From contig CAYQIT010000003.1 of the NCBI GenBank assembly GCA_964417685.1, positions 1 through 64,000 of the forward strand: a stretch of 64,000 nucleotides of DNA. Direction: 5' to 3'. Positions 34,486-44,065 of this stretch are shown one piece after another; within the stretch, counting starts at the first letter, position 1, and each line of letters opens with the position of its first letter. This DNA is from CAJQGY01 sp964417685. Its GTDB lineage: Bacteria; Pseudomonadota; Gammaproteobacteria; Magnimaribacterales; D2472. The notes under the pieces were generated by a model. It was not told where the DNA came from. It saw nothing but the letters and a program-made list of their open reading frames with translations, and searched no databases. Both the position numbers and the translations under genes were made by a program.

Positions 34486-35105
34486 TCAGCAACAGTTACA
34501 GATTCTATAGTAATGACCTCAAGCGGAACATCTTGATGACCGCCAGCTGATCCAGTTGCAACATCTGCAATAGCATCAACAATGTCCATACCATCTGTAA
34601 CTTTACCAAATACAGCGTATCCCCAGCCTTGTTGATTCTCGCCAGTATGATTTAAAAAGCCATTGTCTTTATGATTAATAAAAAACTGGCTGGTTGCAGA
34701 GTGAGGATCCATTGTTCTTGCCATCGCAATAGTACCTCTATCATTTGACAGACCGTTGTTTGCTTCATTTTGAATTGGAGCAGTTCCGCTAGACTTGTTG
34801 CTCATGTCAGCATTTAAGCCTCCGCCTTGAATCATAAAGCCATTAATAACTCTGTGAAAAATTGTTCCTTCAAAATAACCTGAGTTGGCAATATCAACGA
34901 AATTTTTTACTGTTATTGGTGCTTTGTCTCCATCAAGTTCTAGATTTATTTCTCCAACAGATGTTTTTATAGTTACTTGCGTCATACCTATCTCCTCTTT
35001 GACTGGTTGTATTTCAGCTTCATCACTTTTTTTAGAACAAGAATTAAGAACAAATACAGCTAATATTCCGCATAAAGTAAGTTTTAATGTGTTGTTAATT
35101 TTCAA
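34482..35105 (-). CDS. Lipoprotein peptidyl-prolyl cis-trans isomerase (cyclophilin type)
   Basis: A 207-residue protein with a lipoprotein signal (LAVFVLNSC, lipidated Cys at about 23), a short charged linker, and a cyclophilin domain from residue about 42. The active-site segments FHRVINGFMIQGG, MARTMDPHSATSQFFIN and the Trp-containing QGWGYAVFGKV are intact. It should catalyse proline isomerisation in the periplasm, tethered to a membrane, unlike the soluble PpiA and PpiB of E. coli. It is in an operon with lpxH. Confidence 0.92.
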   Translation of the reverse strand: MKINNTLKLTLCGILAVFVLNSCSKKSDEAEIQPVKEEIGMTQVTIKTSVGEINLELDGDKAPITVKNFVDIANSGYFEGTIFHRVINGFMIQGGGLNADMSNKSSGTAPIQNEANNGLSNDRGTIAMARTMDPHSATSQFFINHKDNGFLNHTGENQQGWGYAVFGKVTDGMDIVDAIADVATGSAGGHQDVPLEVITIESVTVAE

Positions 35106-35138
35106 GATTAAGCCTCGTTTAAAGTGATGATTTTATCA

Positions 35139-36254
35139 TTAAAAATCATACTTAAGCATGTAGTCATTAAAATGAAACTTAATTTTTTCTTCATCAATAT
35201 TAAATTCTTCGATGTTATACACATGCTTTGATTTAGATTTACCTTTATTTGAATAAAGGTAATCTTGCATATTATTTTCTGTTGCAACCGACATATCAAA
35301 ATTCAGATGGGTATAAATATTTTTTATTTCTTGCATAGGATTTTTAACAAAATCATCGTAGATAACGTCAACTATTTTGTTCTCTGCTATAAGCGATCTA
35401 TCTTGCAAACCTTGTCGAACATTATGTGACCAAAAATCAATTACTGTATTGCCAACTTCTTCTGGATTTACCTTGCTTGTGAATGAGCTTCTTATATTTT
35501 TAGTTAAGCTACAAAAAGAACCAATAGCATCTGTTGGATCTCTATGTATATAAATAAATTTAGCATTGGGATAAGTTTTTAAAATGGATGGAATATGCCC
35601 AATATGACTAGGGTCTTTTAATAACCACTTATCAGGCTTCTTGCCAGTTTCTAGAATTTGAAAAAATCTTTTATGCCACATAAAAACAGAATCAAAATCA
35701 CACGTTTTGAGATATTCAGCATACTCAGGAACATCTGCCATGCATATGTAAACAAAACTTTTTGCATGCATGGTCGCAATTTGTTCGCATTCTTCAGGCA
35801 TTTCAGCTTTAATAGTGTGCATAGCTCTTAGTTTTGGAATTACAGTTTTTCCAAGAAAAAGCTCTCCATTAACTTTTCTTATTCTTCTATTAATTTCTCT
35901 TTTATTTTTAGCGATGGGCAATGGTTTCATTATTTCCCAATACAGTGGCGATCTAAATATCTTGTCTTGATAGAGCAGATTGAATAAAAAAGTTGTTCCA
36001 GAGCGAGGCAGGCCTATAACAAATACTGGGTCAGCAGGATCTTGATAGGTATTATTTTTGAATTCTTCATAAATTAACTTTCTTGTTTTAAGCCTTCGCT
36101 TTAACTGATGTTTAAAAGCAAGCTCACCAAAAAAATTTAATTTATTTCTATTTAATGCATTTACTAAGATAGTTAGAGGTTCAATATAGTCATCTTCTCC
36201 AAGATTATTTTCCAAGCCTTTAAGAATTTTTTTTACACTGAATTGATCAGTCAT
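35139..36254 (-). CDS. Sulfotransferase family protein
   Basis: A 371-residue protein with the PAPS 5'-phosphosulfate loop FVIGLPRSGTTFL (about 78-90) and a 3'-phosphate motif FIYIHRDPTDAIGSF in the middle, as in Sulfotransfer_3-type enzymes. W and H residues between them are consistent with an active enzyme. It would move sulfate from PAPS to an unknown acceptor. There is no membrane segment. It lies alone, facing away from arsC across a 60-base gap. Confidence 0.87.
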   Translation of the reverse strand: MTDQFSVKKILKGLENNLGEDDYIEPLTILVNALNRNKLNFFGELAFKHQLKRRLKTRKLIYEEFKNNTYQDPADPVFVIGLPRSGTTFLFNLLYQDKIFRSPLYWEIMKPLPIAKNKREINRRIRKVNGELFLGKTVIPKLRAMHTIKAEMPEECEQIATMHAKSFVYICMADVPEYAEYLKTCDFDSVFMWHKRFFQILETGKKPDKWLLKDPSHIGHIPSILKTYPNAKFIYIHRDPTDAIGSFCSLTKNIRSSFTSKVNPEEVGNTVIDFWSHNVRQGLQDRSLIAENKIVDVIYDDFVKNPMQEIKNIYTHLNFDMSVATENNMQDYLYSNKGKSKSKHVYNIEEFNIDEEKIKFHFNDYMLKYDF

Positions 36255-36314
36255 ATTGATTACCCTAGTTAACTATAAGATACTCTCTAAAATAAATTCC
36301 TTCAATTTTTTGAT

Positions 36315-36734
36315 ATGAATATTCTATTTTTGTGTGTTGCTAATTCAGCCAGAAGTCAAATGGCTGAAGGCCTTGCTAAAGAAATTTTGGGTGAAGGTCA
36401 TGATATACAAAGCGCAGGATCAGAACCATCGGGTAAAGTTCATAATTTTGCAGTTAAAGTTCTAGATGAGGCAGGGATTGATATCTCAAAAAATCAATCA
36501 AAATGTACTAGCGATTTGAGCGATGAATTTATAGAAAATTTAGATTTTGCAATAACCCTGTGCGCTGAAGAGGTTTGTCCAGTTATTCCTTCAAATGCTA
36601 AAAAACTTCATTGGTATAATGAAGATCCAGCAAATGATGAATATGATAGCGATATGCTTTTAGAAGCATTTCAACAAACTAGAAATAATATAGCTGAATC
36701 AATAAAAGAATTTGAAAGGTTGTATGTACAATAA
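36315..36734 (+). CDS. arsC: Arsenate reductase, thioredoxin-coupled (LMW-PTP fold)
   Basis: A 139-residue low-molecular-weight phosphatase-fold protein. It has the P-loop CVANSARSQ with Cys7, and two further redox cysteines at 83 and 88 (TLCAEEVCPV), the trio used by thioredoxin-linked ArsC. A plain tyrosine phosphatase would lack the Cys pair. It has no arsenite pump or ArsR beside it. It ends 14 bases before the tRNA-Asn gene on the other strand. Confidence 0.87.
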   Translation: MNILFLCVANSARSQMAEGLAKEILGEGHDIQSAGSEPSGKVHNFAVKVLDEAGIDISKNQSKCTSDLSDEFIENLDFAITLCAEEVCPVIPSNAKKLHWYNEDPANDEYDSDMLLEAFQQTRNNIAESIKEFERLYVQ

Positions 36735-36748
36735 GAAATGAGCTTAAG

Positions 36749-36823
36749 TGGCTCCCGAAGTTGGGATCGAACCAACGACCAATTGATTAACAGTCAACTG
36801 CTCTACCGCTGAGCTATTCGGGA
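36749..36823 (-). tRNA. tRNA-Asn (GUU)
   Basis: A 75-base cloverleaf on the minus strand with a 7-bp acceptor stem (TCCCGAA/TTCGGGA), a D-arm with AGCTCAGCGG, an anticodon loop CTGTTAA giving anticodon GUU, a T-arm with GGTTCGATCC, discriminator G and an encoded CCA. A TATAAT on the minus strand (36836-36841) is its likely -10 and overlaps the uvrB -10 candidate. Confidence 0.97.
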
Positions 36824-36835
36824 ACGCGGATGTGC

Positions 36836-36843
36836 ATTATAAA
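36836..36843. promoter_or_regulatory. Overlapping divergent -10 boxes of tRNA-Asn and uvrB
   Basis: On the minus strand 36836-36841 reads TATAAT toward tRNA-Asn. On the plus strand 36838-36843 reads TATAAA toward uvrB. The two -10 candidates share four bases, so polymerase could serve only one at a time. No -35 with good spacing is visible for either. Confidence 0.45.
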
Positions 36844-36864
36844 TAACTTTTGATAGAGAAGTAA

Positions 36865-38874
36865 ATGACAAAATCACTAAAGGTTGTATCTGATTTTGAA
36901 CCAGCAGGTTCTCAGCCTGATGCAATCAAAAGTTTAGTAAATGGTTTAGATGATGGATTGCTTCATCAAACACTTTTAGGCGTAACCGGTTCCGGTAAAA
37001 CCTATACTATGGCTAAAGTCATTGAAGAGACACAAAGGCCAGCAATTATAATGGCTCACAACAAAACCTTAGCAGCTCAGCTTTATGGTGAGTTCAGGGA
37101 TTTTTTTCCTGAAAATTCAGTTGAGTACTTCGTTTCTTATTATGACTATTACCAACCTGAAGCATATGTACCAACATCTGATACTTATATTGCAAAAGAT
37201 GCATCTATCAATGAGCATATTGAGCAAATGAGACTATCTGCTACCAAGGCTTTACTTGAGAGAAAAGATACTATTGTTGTTGCAACCGTTTCTTCAATTT
37301 ATGGTTTAGGTGCACCAGAATCTTATTTAAAAATGGTAATGCATTTGGACAGGGGCGATATTGTTGATCAGAGAGATATTTTAAGGAGACTTTCTTCACT
37401 GCAATATACAAGAAATGATTTAGATTTTAGAAGGGCTACTTTTAGGGTAAGGGGAGATACCATTGATGTATATCCTGCAGATTCAGACAGTGAAGCATTG
37501 AGAATTGAATTGTTTGGTGATGAAATTGAAAAGCTATCTTGGTTTGATCCGCTAACTGGAGCTGTTATCAATGAAACCCCAAGAGCTACAATTTTTCCAA
37601 AGACTCACTATGTAACCCCAAAAGAAACTGTTTTAAATTGCATAGACGATATCAAAGCAGAGCTCAAAGAAAGGTTAGCCTATCTTAGGTCTATCAATAA
37701 ATTAGTTGAGGCTCAAAGGTTAGAAGAAAGAACAAATTACGATATCGAGATGATGCGAGAGCTTGGCTACTGCCAAGGCGTAGAAAATTACTCAAGGTAT
37801 TTGTCAGGCAGAGAGCCTGGCCAATCACCGCCATGTCTATTTGATTACATACCTAAGGATGCAATTGTTTTTATAGATGAATCACATGTATCAGTTCCTC
37901 AAATTGGTGCTATGTATAAAGGAGATAGATCAAGAAAAGAAACCTTGGTTGAATATGGATTTAGACTTCCCTCTGCAATGGACAATAGACCACTCAAATT
38001 TGATGAATGGGAACTATTGGCTCCACAAAGAGTATATGTTTCTGCAACCCCAAGTCGTTATGAAACCGAAAGACAAGATAATCTAGTTGAGCTTATTATT
38101 CGACCAACTGGCCTAACTGATCCTGATGTTGAAATCAGACCAGCCTCAACTCAAATCGATGATGTAATAGGTGAATGTAATGAAAGAGTTGCGCTTAAAG
38201 AAAGGGTATTAATAACTACACTAACTAAAAGAATGGCAGAAGATTTAACAGATTATCTGAATGAAAATAATATCTCAGCAAGATATATGCATTCAGATAC
38301 TGACACTGTTGAGCGTGTAGAAATTATTAGAGATCTTAGATTAGGAAAATTTGATGTTTTAGTTGGAATCAATCTTTTACGAGAAGGTCTGGATATTCCT
38401 GAGGTGAGTTTAGTTGCAATTTTAGATGCTGATAAAGAAGGATTTTTAAGATCAGAAACAACCATGATTCAAACCATTGGAAGGGCTGCAAGAAATATCA
38501 GAGGTAAGGCAATTTTGTATGCCGACAAGATAACAGGCTCAATGCAAAGAGCAATTGATGAAACTGACAGAAGAAGGTCTATCCAAGAAAAATATAATAA
38601 AGATAACGGAATAAAACCTTCAACTATAAGCACCAAAGTAAAAGATATTATGGAGGGTGCAAGAGTTGTTAAGGGAAAATCAAAACCAAAGAAAAAAGAT
38701 TTAGAAAAAGAGCTTAAGTTTGCTATTAAGGATAATTCAATACAAGAGTTAAGCGACACTATTTCAAAACTTGAAGATCAAATGTATGTCTATGCAAAGG
38801 ATATGGAATTTGAAAAAGCTGCCTGGTGCAGAGATAAGATGAAATATCTTAAAGGAAAGATGATTGATATATAG
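36865..38874 (+). CDS. uvrB: Excinuclease ABC subunit B
   Basis: A 669-residue helicase-like damage-verification subunit of nucleotide excision repair. It has Walker A GVTGSGKTYT near the start, the beta-hairpin YYDYYQPEAYVP, DESHVSVPQ (motif II), GRAARN (motif VI) and a C-terminal UVR motif (EKAAWCRDKMKYL). The length is standard. No SOS box is seen before it, unlike lexA and umuDC. Its 3' end overlaps the convergent mltF-like gene by 26 bases. Confidence 0.97.
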   Translation: MTKSLKVVSDFEPAGSQPDAIKSLVNGLDDGLLHQTLLGVTGSGKTYTMAKVIEETQRPAIIMAHNKTLAAQLYGEFRDFFPENSVEYFVSYYDYYQPEAYVPTSDTYIAKDASINEHIEQMRLSATKALLERKDTIVVATVSSIYGLGAPESYLKMVMHLDRGDIVDQRDILRRLSSLQYTRNDLDFRRATFRVRGDTIDVYPADSDSEALRIELFGDEIEKLSWFDPLTGAVINETPRATIFPKTHYVTPKETVLNCIDDIKAELKERLAYLRSINKLVEAQRLEERTNYDIEMMRELGYCQGVENYSRYLSGREPGQSPPCLFDYIPKDAIVFIDESHVSVPQIGAMYKGDRSRKETLVEYGFRLPSAMDNRPLKFDEWELLAPQRVYVSATPSRYETERQDNLVELIIRPTGLTDPDVEIRPASTQIDDVIGECNERVALKERVLITTLTKRMAEDLTDYLNENNISARYMHSDTDTVERVEIIRDLRLGKFDVLVGINLLREGLDIPEVSLVAILDADKEGFLRSETTMIQTIGRAARNIRGKAILYADKITGSMQRAIDETDRRRSIQEKYNKDNGIKPSTISTKVKDIMEGARVVKGKSKPKKKDLEKELKFAIKDNSIQELSDTISKLEDQMYVYAKDMEFEKAAWCRDKMKYLKGKMIDI

Positions 38875-39580
38875 GATCTTTGCAGGAATAGGCAATCATT
38901 AATTTATAGTAGTCTTCCACTCTATGAACATAATCAATAGCTTGCTGACCTCTTTTATAACCATTTTTATCAACTAAATTAACGTCTTCGCCACTTAAAC
39001 TTTTGAGCACAGATTCAAAATCTTCCCAAATCATTTGATCTGGTTCCTTATCAATAGTCTGTGCAATATTTATGATATTTGTTGGCCCAAGATTGTAACT
39101 TGCTAAGGATATAGCTAACTGATCACTTTGTGATTTACCAAAGATATTTTTTTCAAGTAATGTAGCAATGTATTTAGAGCCGCCATTAATACTTTGTTCA
39201 GGATCAAGTCTATTTTTAACTCCAACAATTGCTGCTGTCTCTAATGTGACCATCATCATGCCTCTAACACCCATGTTAGATTTTGCTCTTGGATCCCATT
39301 GTGATTCTTGAAAAGAAATAGCTGCTAGCAGTTCCCACTCAACATTATTTTCTTCACCTGCTTTTTTGAATAAGTTTTCATAAAGCAAAAACTTTTCATT
39401 GAGTAATTTATCAAATTTACTTTTTTCAAAATTATTTAAAGAGGAGTTTTGATAAATGCTATTCGCATTATCCTCACAGGAAAAACTTTCATCTGCATCT
39501 TCTTTTTTTTGCTCGCAGCCAAGCATGGTTAAAAAGCAAACCACGCCCAAAAAAAGCTTAAAGATATTGTTCTTTTCCAT
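38849..39580 (-). CDS. Lytic transglycosylase lipoprotein, MltF-like without the binding domain
   Basis: A 243-residue protein with a lipoprotein signal (lipidated Cys22 in TMLGCEQ) and one SLT domain (about 75-225) with catalytic Glu92 (AISFQESQWDP), GVRGMMMVT and SLASYNLGP. It cleaves peptidoglycan glycan strands. In E. coli the transglycosylase gene divergent from purL is mltF, whose product is about twice as long and has an N-terminal solute-binding-like domain; that domain is absent here. The location and SLT type suggest a shortened MltF. Confidence 0.85.
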   Translation of the reverse strand: MEKNNIFKLFLGVVCFLTMLGCEQKKEDADESFSCEDNANSIYQNSSLNNFEKSKFDKLLNEKFLLYENLFKKAGEENNVEWELLAAISFQESQWDPRAKSNMGVRGMMMVTLETAAIVGVKNRLDPEQSINGGSKYIATLLEKNIFGKSQSDQLAISLASYNLGPTNIINIAQTIDKEPDQMIWEDFESVLKSLSGEDVNLVDKNGYKRGQQAIDYVHRVEDYYKLMIAYSCKDPIYQSSFL

Positions 39581-39636
39581 CTTTTTTAAACAAAAAACTT
39601 TATAATTGGTGCATACAATATTTCAGACTTTAAGCG

Positions 39637-42600
39637 GTGTCAAAGACTATTACCTTAATTCTAGAAGGCAAAGAAAGTTTTTCGAGCTCAAAATTAGAGC
39701 AAATTCAGCTTGGCTTTAACAAAAATAACAACTTAAATTCTAAAATTTCTTGTAATGATATTTATTTAATTAGTGTTAATGGCGACCTAGATTATTCAAA
39801 TAATATTAAGGAAATTCTTGATGCTGATGACTTAAAAAGCTCATTTAATTTAATCATTGGACCTAGGGTCGGGACTATCTCGCCATGGTCATCAAAAACA
39901 AAAGATATTCTAAAAAATGTTGGTATAGAAAACGTTGAGAATATCGAAAGGTTTTATGGATTTAATATCGATGGCGCCAATAAAATCGATTCATTGAATC
40001 TTACCAATCTATATGATCGTATGACCCAGGGCCTGTATTTCTCAACAGAACAGTGCAAGGAATTTTTAAGCCCGGAACAAAAAAGACCTTTAAGACATAT
40101 TGATATTTTAGACAAGGGCATAGAAGAGCTACACAGTGCTAATAAGAATTTTGGCTTTGCCATGAGTCCAGATGAAATTGATTATTTATTTAATTTTTAC
40201 ACAAGCACCCAAAGAAATCCTACAGACGCCGAGTTGATGATGTTTGCCCAAGCTAACTCAGAACATTGTAGACATAAAATTTTTAACGCAAAGTGGACTG
40301 TGGACGGAGAGGTCAAAAACAAAACTCTATTTGATCTGATAAAAGATACTAGTAAAAATTCTCAAAATGGAATTATTTCTGCTTATAAAGATAATGCTGC
40401 AATTACAGAAGGCGAAAAGGTTGAAAGATTAAATTTAGACTCAGCTAATAACTATTCATTTGTTGAAGATATTTTAAACACAACCATTAAAGTTGAAACA
40501 CACAATCACCCAACAGCAATTTCTCCATTCCCTGGAGCTGCGACTGGCTCAGGAGGAGAAATAAGAGACGAAGGCGCAACAGGAAGAGGGGCAAAACCTA
40601 AAATTGGATTGGTTGGATTTAATGTTTCAAATCTTAGATTACCTGAACTGCAAAGATCATGGGAGGGCGATGAATGTAAGCCTGAGAGGATTGCTTCTCC
40701 TTTGGATATTATGATCGAAGGCCCTATTGGAGCAGCTGCATTTAATAACGAATTTGGTAGACCGTCTACTCTTGGATATTTTAGATCATTTGAGACGGCA
40801 TTTGATGCAAAGGGTAATGCATACGGTTACCACAAGCCTATTATGCTTGCTGGTGGTATAGGTGAAATACGTGATAAAAATAATTTTAAATTACAAATAG
40901 CTGAAGACTATATTGTTGTTGTGCTTGGCGGACCAGCAATGCTTATAGGTCTTGGGGGAGGTGCTGCCTCGTCTGTTTCATCAGGAGAAAGTGATGAGGA
41001 TTTAGACTTCGCATCAGTTCAAAGAGAGAACCCAGAGATGGAAAGAAGATGCCAAGAGGTTATTAATATTTGTTCTTCAATGGATGAAAGCTTCATTGAA
41101 TTTATTCATGATGTTGGTGCGGGAGGGTTATCAAATGCCATACCAGAACTTGCAAAAGATTCAGATCTTGGAGTTAATATAGAGCTTGATAAGATACCTG
41201 TTTCAGACCCAGCCATGTCTCCCATGGAAATATGGTCCAATGAATCTCAAGAAAGATACGTTCTAGCAATTCACCCTAAGAACAAGGATGCATTTGAAAA
41301 GATTTGCAAAAGAGAAAGATGTGAGTATGCATTTGTTGGTAAAACAACTTTAGAAAAGTCTGTAAAATTATTTGATAAGGCTAATAACAATTATCCTGTT
41401 GATGTTCCTCTTGATATGCTCTTTGGGGATCTGCCTATAACCGATATCAATATCAAAAGTACTAAAGATCAAGCTGATAGCGATTCAATTGCCTCTTCAT
41501 ATGATTTTAAAGAATCTGCCTATAAAGTTCTTTCTCATCCTACAGTAGCATCAAAGTCTTTTTTAATTACTATTGGCGACAGGACTGTTGGTGGTATGGT
41601 TGCAAGAGATCAATTTGTTGGCCCGTACCAGGTACCAGTTTCAAATTACTCTATGAGCCTAAGGTCATTTACTTCTAACAGTGGTGAAGTTGTGACTATT
41701 GGCGAAAAACCTACGCTGGCAATTCACAATTCATCTGCATCGATGCGAATGGCTATAGCAGAAGCTTTAACAAATATGATTGCAGTTCCCATTAAAGGCC
41801 TAGATCATATTCAAGTCTCAGCAAATTGGATGGCGCCAACAAATGAAGAAAAGGAAAACTATGCTCTTCGATCTGGTGTTGAAGCTCTTTCTGAAATTTG
41901 CGTTGATCTAGATATATCAATCCCAGTTGGTAAAGATTCTTTATCAATGAAAACAAAATGGCTTGATGAAGATCAAGAAAAAACAGTTACCAGTCCATTG
42001 TCAGGCGTAGTGACATCTGTGGCTCCTGTAAATGATGTAACAAAGGCAATCACCCCAGAGCTAAACACAAATATTGAATCAGATTTGCTTTTAGTAAAGC
42101 TAAATCACCCAAATAGATTGGGTGGATCAATTTTTGGTGAAGTGAATAAAACTACTTTTAATGAAACACCTGATGTAGACAATCCCAGTGCACTAAAAAA
42201 TCTATTCAATCAAATTCAAACACTTATTAAGCAAGAAGATATCCTTGCATTACATGATATATCTGATGGCGGTCTATTAACTTCCATTGTTGAAATGTGT
42301 TTTACACAAAAAGTAGGTATGGATATTAAGCTTCCTTCATTAAATCTTGAAGATGCCAACCCTTATTTTTTTGCTGAAGAAATTGGTTTAGTTATTCAAG
42401 TTGCAAAAGATCAAACTAAGAAAATTGAAGAAGTGCTTGGTGAGAGCTTTGTTGTTCAAAATCTAGGAACATTAAATGACTCTAAGACATTAAATATAGT
42501 TTGTGCAGAAGGATCAATTTTTTCTGAATCAATCGTAGAACTTGAATCTAAATGGAGAGAAGTCTCACATGCAATCCAATCAATAAGAGATAACAAGGCT

Positions 42601-43476
42601 TGCGCAGATGAAGAGCAAGAATTGCTTTTTGATTCTGATCATAAAGGCCTTTATGCAGACACAACTTTTAAAGAGTTGAGTGTTAATTACTCTGCAGCTA
42701 AACCAAAAGTTGCAGTATTAAGAGAGCAGGGTGTTAACGGTCAAATTGAAATGGCTGCAGCTTTCACTCTTGCAGGATTTGATGCTGTTGATGTGCACAT
42801 GCAAGACTTGCTAGATGGTAATGTAAATCTGACTGCATTTAATGGAATAGCAGCATGCGGCGGCTTTTCATACGGGGACGTATTAGGAGCAGGTGGCGGT
42901 TGGTCAAAAACCATATTAAATAATAATTTGGTCAAAGATCAGTTCGAAGGATTTTTTAATAATCAGCAAACTTTTACACTTGGCGTATGTAACGGTTGCC
43001 AAATGGTATCAAATTTAAAAGATATTATTCCAGGCGCTTCAGCTTGGCCAAGTTTTGTTAAAAATATATCTGATCAATTTGAGGCAAGGTTAGCTCAAGT
43101 AAAAGTTACTCAGTCTGATTCTGTTTTGTTAAAAGGTATGGAAGGTTGGTCTTTGCCAATAGCCTCAGCCCATGGTGAAGGCCATGCAGCATTTACACAA
43201 GAAAACTTGGATTTAATTCAATCTACCAACCAGATCGCTTTAAATTTTGTAGATTCATCAGGTAAACCTACAGAAACTTATCCACTTAATCCAAACGGTT
43301 CTATAGGTGGTATAACAGGAGTAACTGCTGCTGATGGGCGTGTAACTATTATGATGCCTCATCCTGAAAGAGTATTTAGAAGTCAGCAAATGAGTTGGAG
43401 ATCTAAAGATTGGAAAGAGTTCTCTCCTTGGATGCAAATATTTTATAACGCTTTATATTTTTCTAAGAACTCTTAA
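39637..43476 (+). CDS. purL: Phosphoribosylformylglycinamidine synthase (large form)
   Basis: A 1279-residue enzyme for the fourth purine step, with synthetase and glutaminase on one chain as usual in Gammaproteobacteria. Visible parts: ANSEHCRHKIFNA, VETHNHPTAISPFPGAATG, VGGMVARDQFVGPYQ, and the C-terminal class I amidotransferase with nucleophile Cys1118 (LGVCNGCQM) and HPERVFRS. GTG start; TATAAT at 39601-39606 is a candidate -10. The stop abuts the convergent Nudix stop with no base between. Confidence 0.97.
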   Translation: MSKTITLILEGKESFSSSKLEQIQLGFNKNNNLNSKISCNDIYLISVNGDLDYSNNIKEILDADDLKSSFNLIIGPRVGTISPWSSKTKDILKNVGIENVENIERFYGFNIDGANKIDSLNLTNLYDRMTQGLYFSTEQCKEFLSPEQKRPLRHIDILDKGIEELHSANKNFGFAMSPDEIDYLFNFYTSTQRNPTDAELMMFAQANSEHCRHKIFNAKWTVDGEVKNKTLFDLIKDTSKNSQNGIISAYKDNAAITEGEKVERLNLDSANNYSFVEDILNTTIKVETHNHPTAISPFPGAATGSGGEIRDEGATGRGAKPKIGLVGFNVSNLRLPELQRSWEGDECKPERIASPLDIMIEGPIGAAAFNNEFGRPSTLGYFRSFETAFDAKGNAYGYHKPIMLAGGIGEIRDKNNFKLQIAEDYIVVVLGGPAMLIGLGGGAASSVSSGESDEDLDFASVQRENPEMERRCQEVINICSSMDESFIEFIHDVGAGGLSNAIPELAKDSDLGVNIELDKIPVSDPAMSPMEIWSNESQERYVLAIHPKNKDAFEKICKRERCEYAFVGKTTLEKSVKLFDKANNNYPVDVPLDMLFGDLPITDINIKSTKDQADSDSIASSYDFKESAYKVLSHPTVASKSFLITIGDRTVGGMVARDQFVGPYQVPVSNYSMSLRSFTSNSGEVVTIGEKPTLAIHNSSASMRMAIAEALTNMIAVPIKGLDHIQVSANWMAPTNEEKENYALRSGVEALSEICVDLDISIPVGKDSLSMKTKWLDEDQEKTVTSPLSGVVTSVAPVNDVTKAITPELNTNIESDLLLVKLNHPNRLGGSIFGEVNKTTFNETPDVDNPSALKNLFNQIQTLIKQEDILALHDISDGGLLTSIVEMCFTQKVGMDIKLPSLNLEDANPYFFAEEIGLVIQVAKDQTKKIEEVLGESFVVQNLGTLNDSKTLNIVCAEGSIFSESIVELESKWREVSHAIQSIRDNKACADEEQELLFDSDHKGLYADTTFKELSVNYSAAKPKVAVLREQGVNGQIEMAAAFTLAGFDAVDVHMQDLLDGNVNLTAFNGIAACGGFSYGDVLGAGGGWSKTILNNNLVKDQFEGFFNNQQTFTLGVCNGCQMVSNLKDIIPGASAWPSFVKNISDQFEARLAQVKVTQSDSVLLKGMEGWSLPIASAHGEGHAAFTQENLDLIQSTNQIALNFVDSSGKPTETYPLNPNGSIGGITGVTAADGRVTIMMPHPERVFRSQQMSWRSKDWKEFSPWMQIFYNALYFSKNS

Positions 43477-44013
43477 TTACCAAAGGGTTATATCTTCTTC
43501 TCTAAAGATAAACTTATTTTCTTTTTTATCAGCAAAGTAGTATCTGAGTGTTTTTTCAACTGTTGGAAATGCAATTTGATCCCATAATATTTCATCTTCA
43601 CCATGCAATTCTACTAATTGACTCTCAGTTGTAGGACCAAAGTTTTCATCTAAAAGCTCGGCTAAAAAAAACATATGCACTTGATTAATATGCGGAAGAC
43701 TAAAAAGAGTGTAAGGCTGAATAACTTTAGCGTGAGAACCAGTCTCTTCAAATGTTTCTCTTATAGCACCTTGCTGCAGGGTTTCTGCGTTTTCCATAAA
43801 ACCAGCAGGAAGTGTCCACAAACCTTTTCTAGGTTGTATATTCCTTTTTGCCATCAAGATTTTATCGTCTTTAATGCATAAAGCACCAACGACCATATTA
43901 GGGTTTGTGTAATGAATTGTTTTACAGTCAGAGCAGATATAACGCTTTACATGATCTCCCTCAGGGATGCTAAATTCTAATTTTGAACTTCCACAATTCG
44001 AACAATACTTCAA
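43477..44013 (-). CDS. Nudix hydrolase with N-terminal zinc ribbon
   Basis: A 178-residue protein with a four-Cys zinc ribbon (Cys4, Cys7, Cys27, Cys30) and a Nudix domain whose box GFMENAETLQQGAIRETFEE (plus TG) fits GX5EX7REUXEEXGU. Proteins of this layout hydrolyse NADH-like or other nucleoside diphosphate compounds; the substrate here is not known. TTG start preceded by a TAGGA element. It is divergent from a second Nudix gene. Confidence 0.87.
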   Translation of the reverse strand: MKYCSNCGSSKLEFSIPEGDHVKRYICSDCKTIHYTNPNMVVGALCIKDDKILMAKRNIQPRKGLWTLPAGFMENAETLQQGAIRETFEETGSHAKVIQPYTLFSLPHINQVHMFFLAELLDENFGPTTESQLVELHGEDEILWDQIAFPTVEKTLRYYFADKKENKFIFREEDITLW

Positions 44014-44065
44014 TTTATTTTCCTACTTTAAGAATATTTGCGCTTAAGACGTTAAACTTAGCAAC

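Noticed and set aside
40031..40046. CTG-N10-CAG spacing resembling a third SOS box
   Set aside because: It lies deep inside purL and its core is not the alternating A/T core of the two real boxes, so it is taken as chance.
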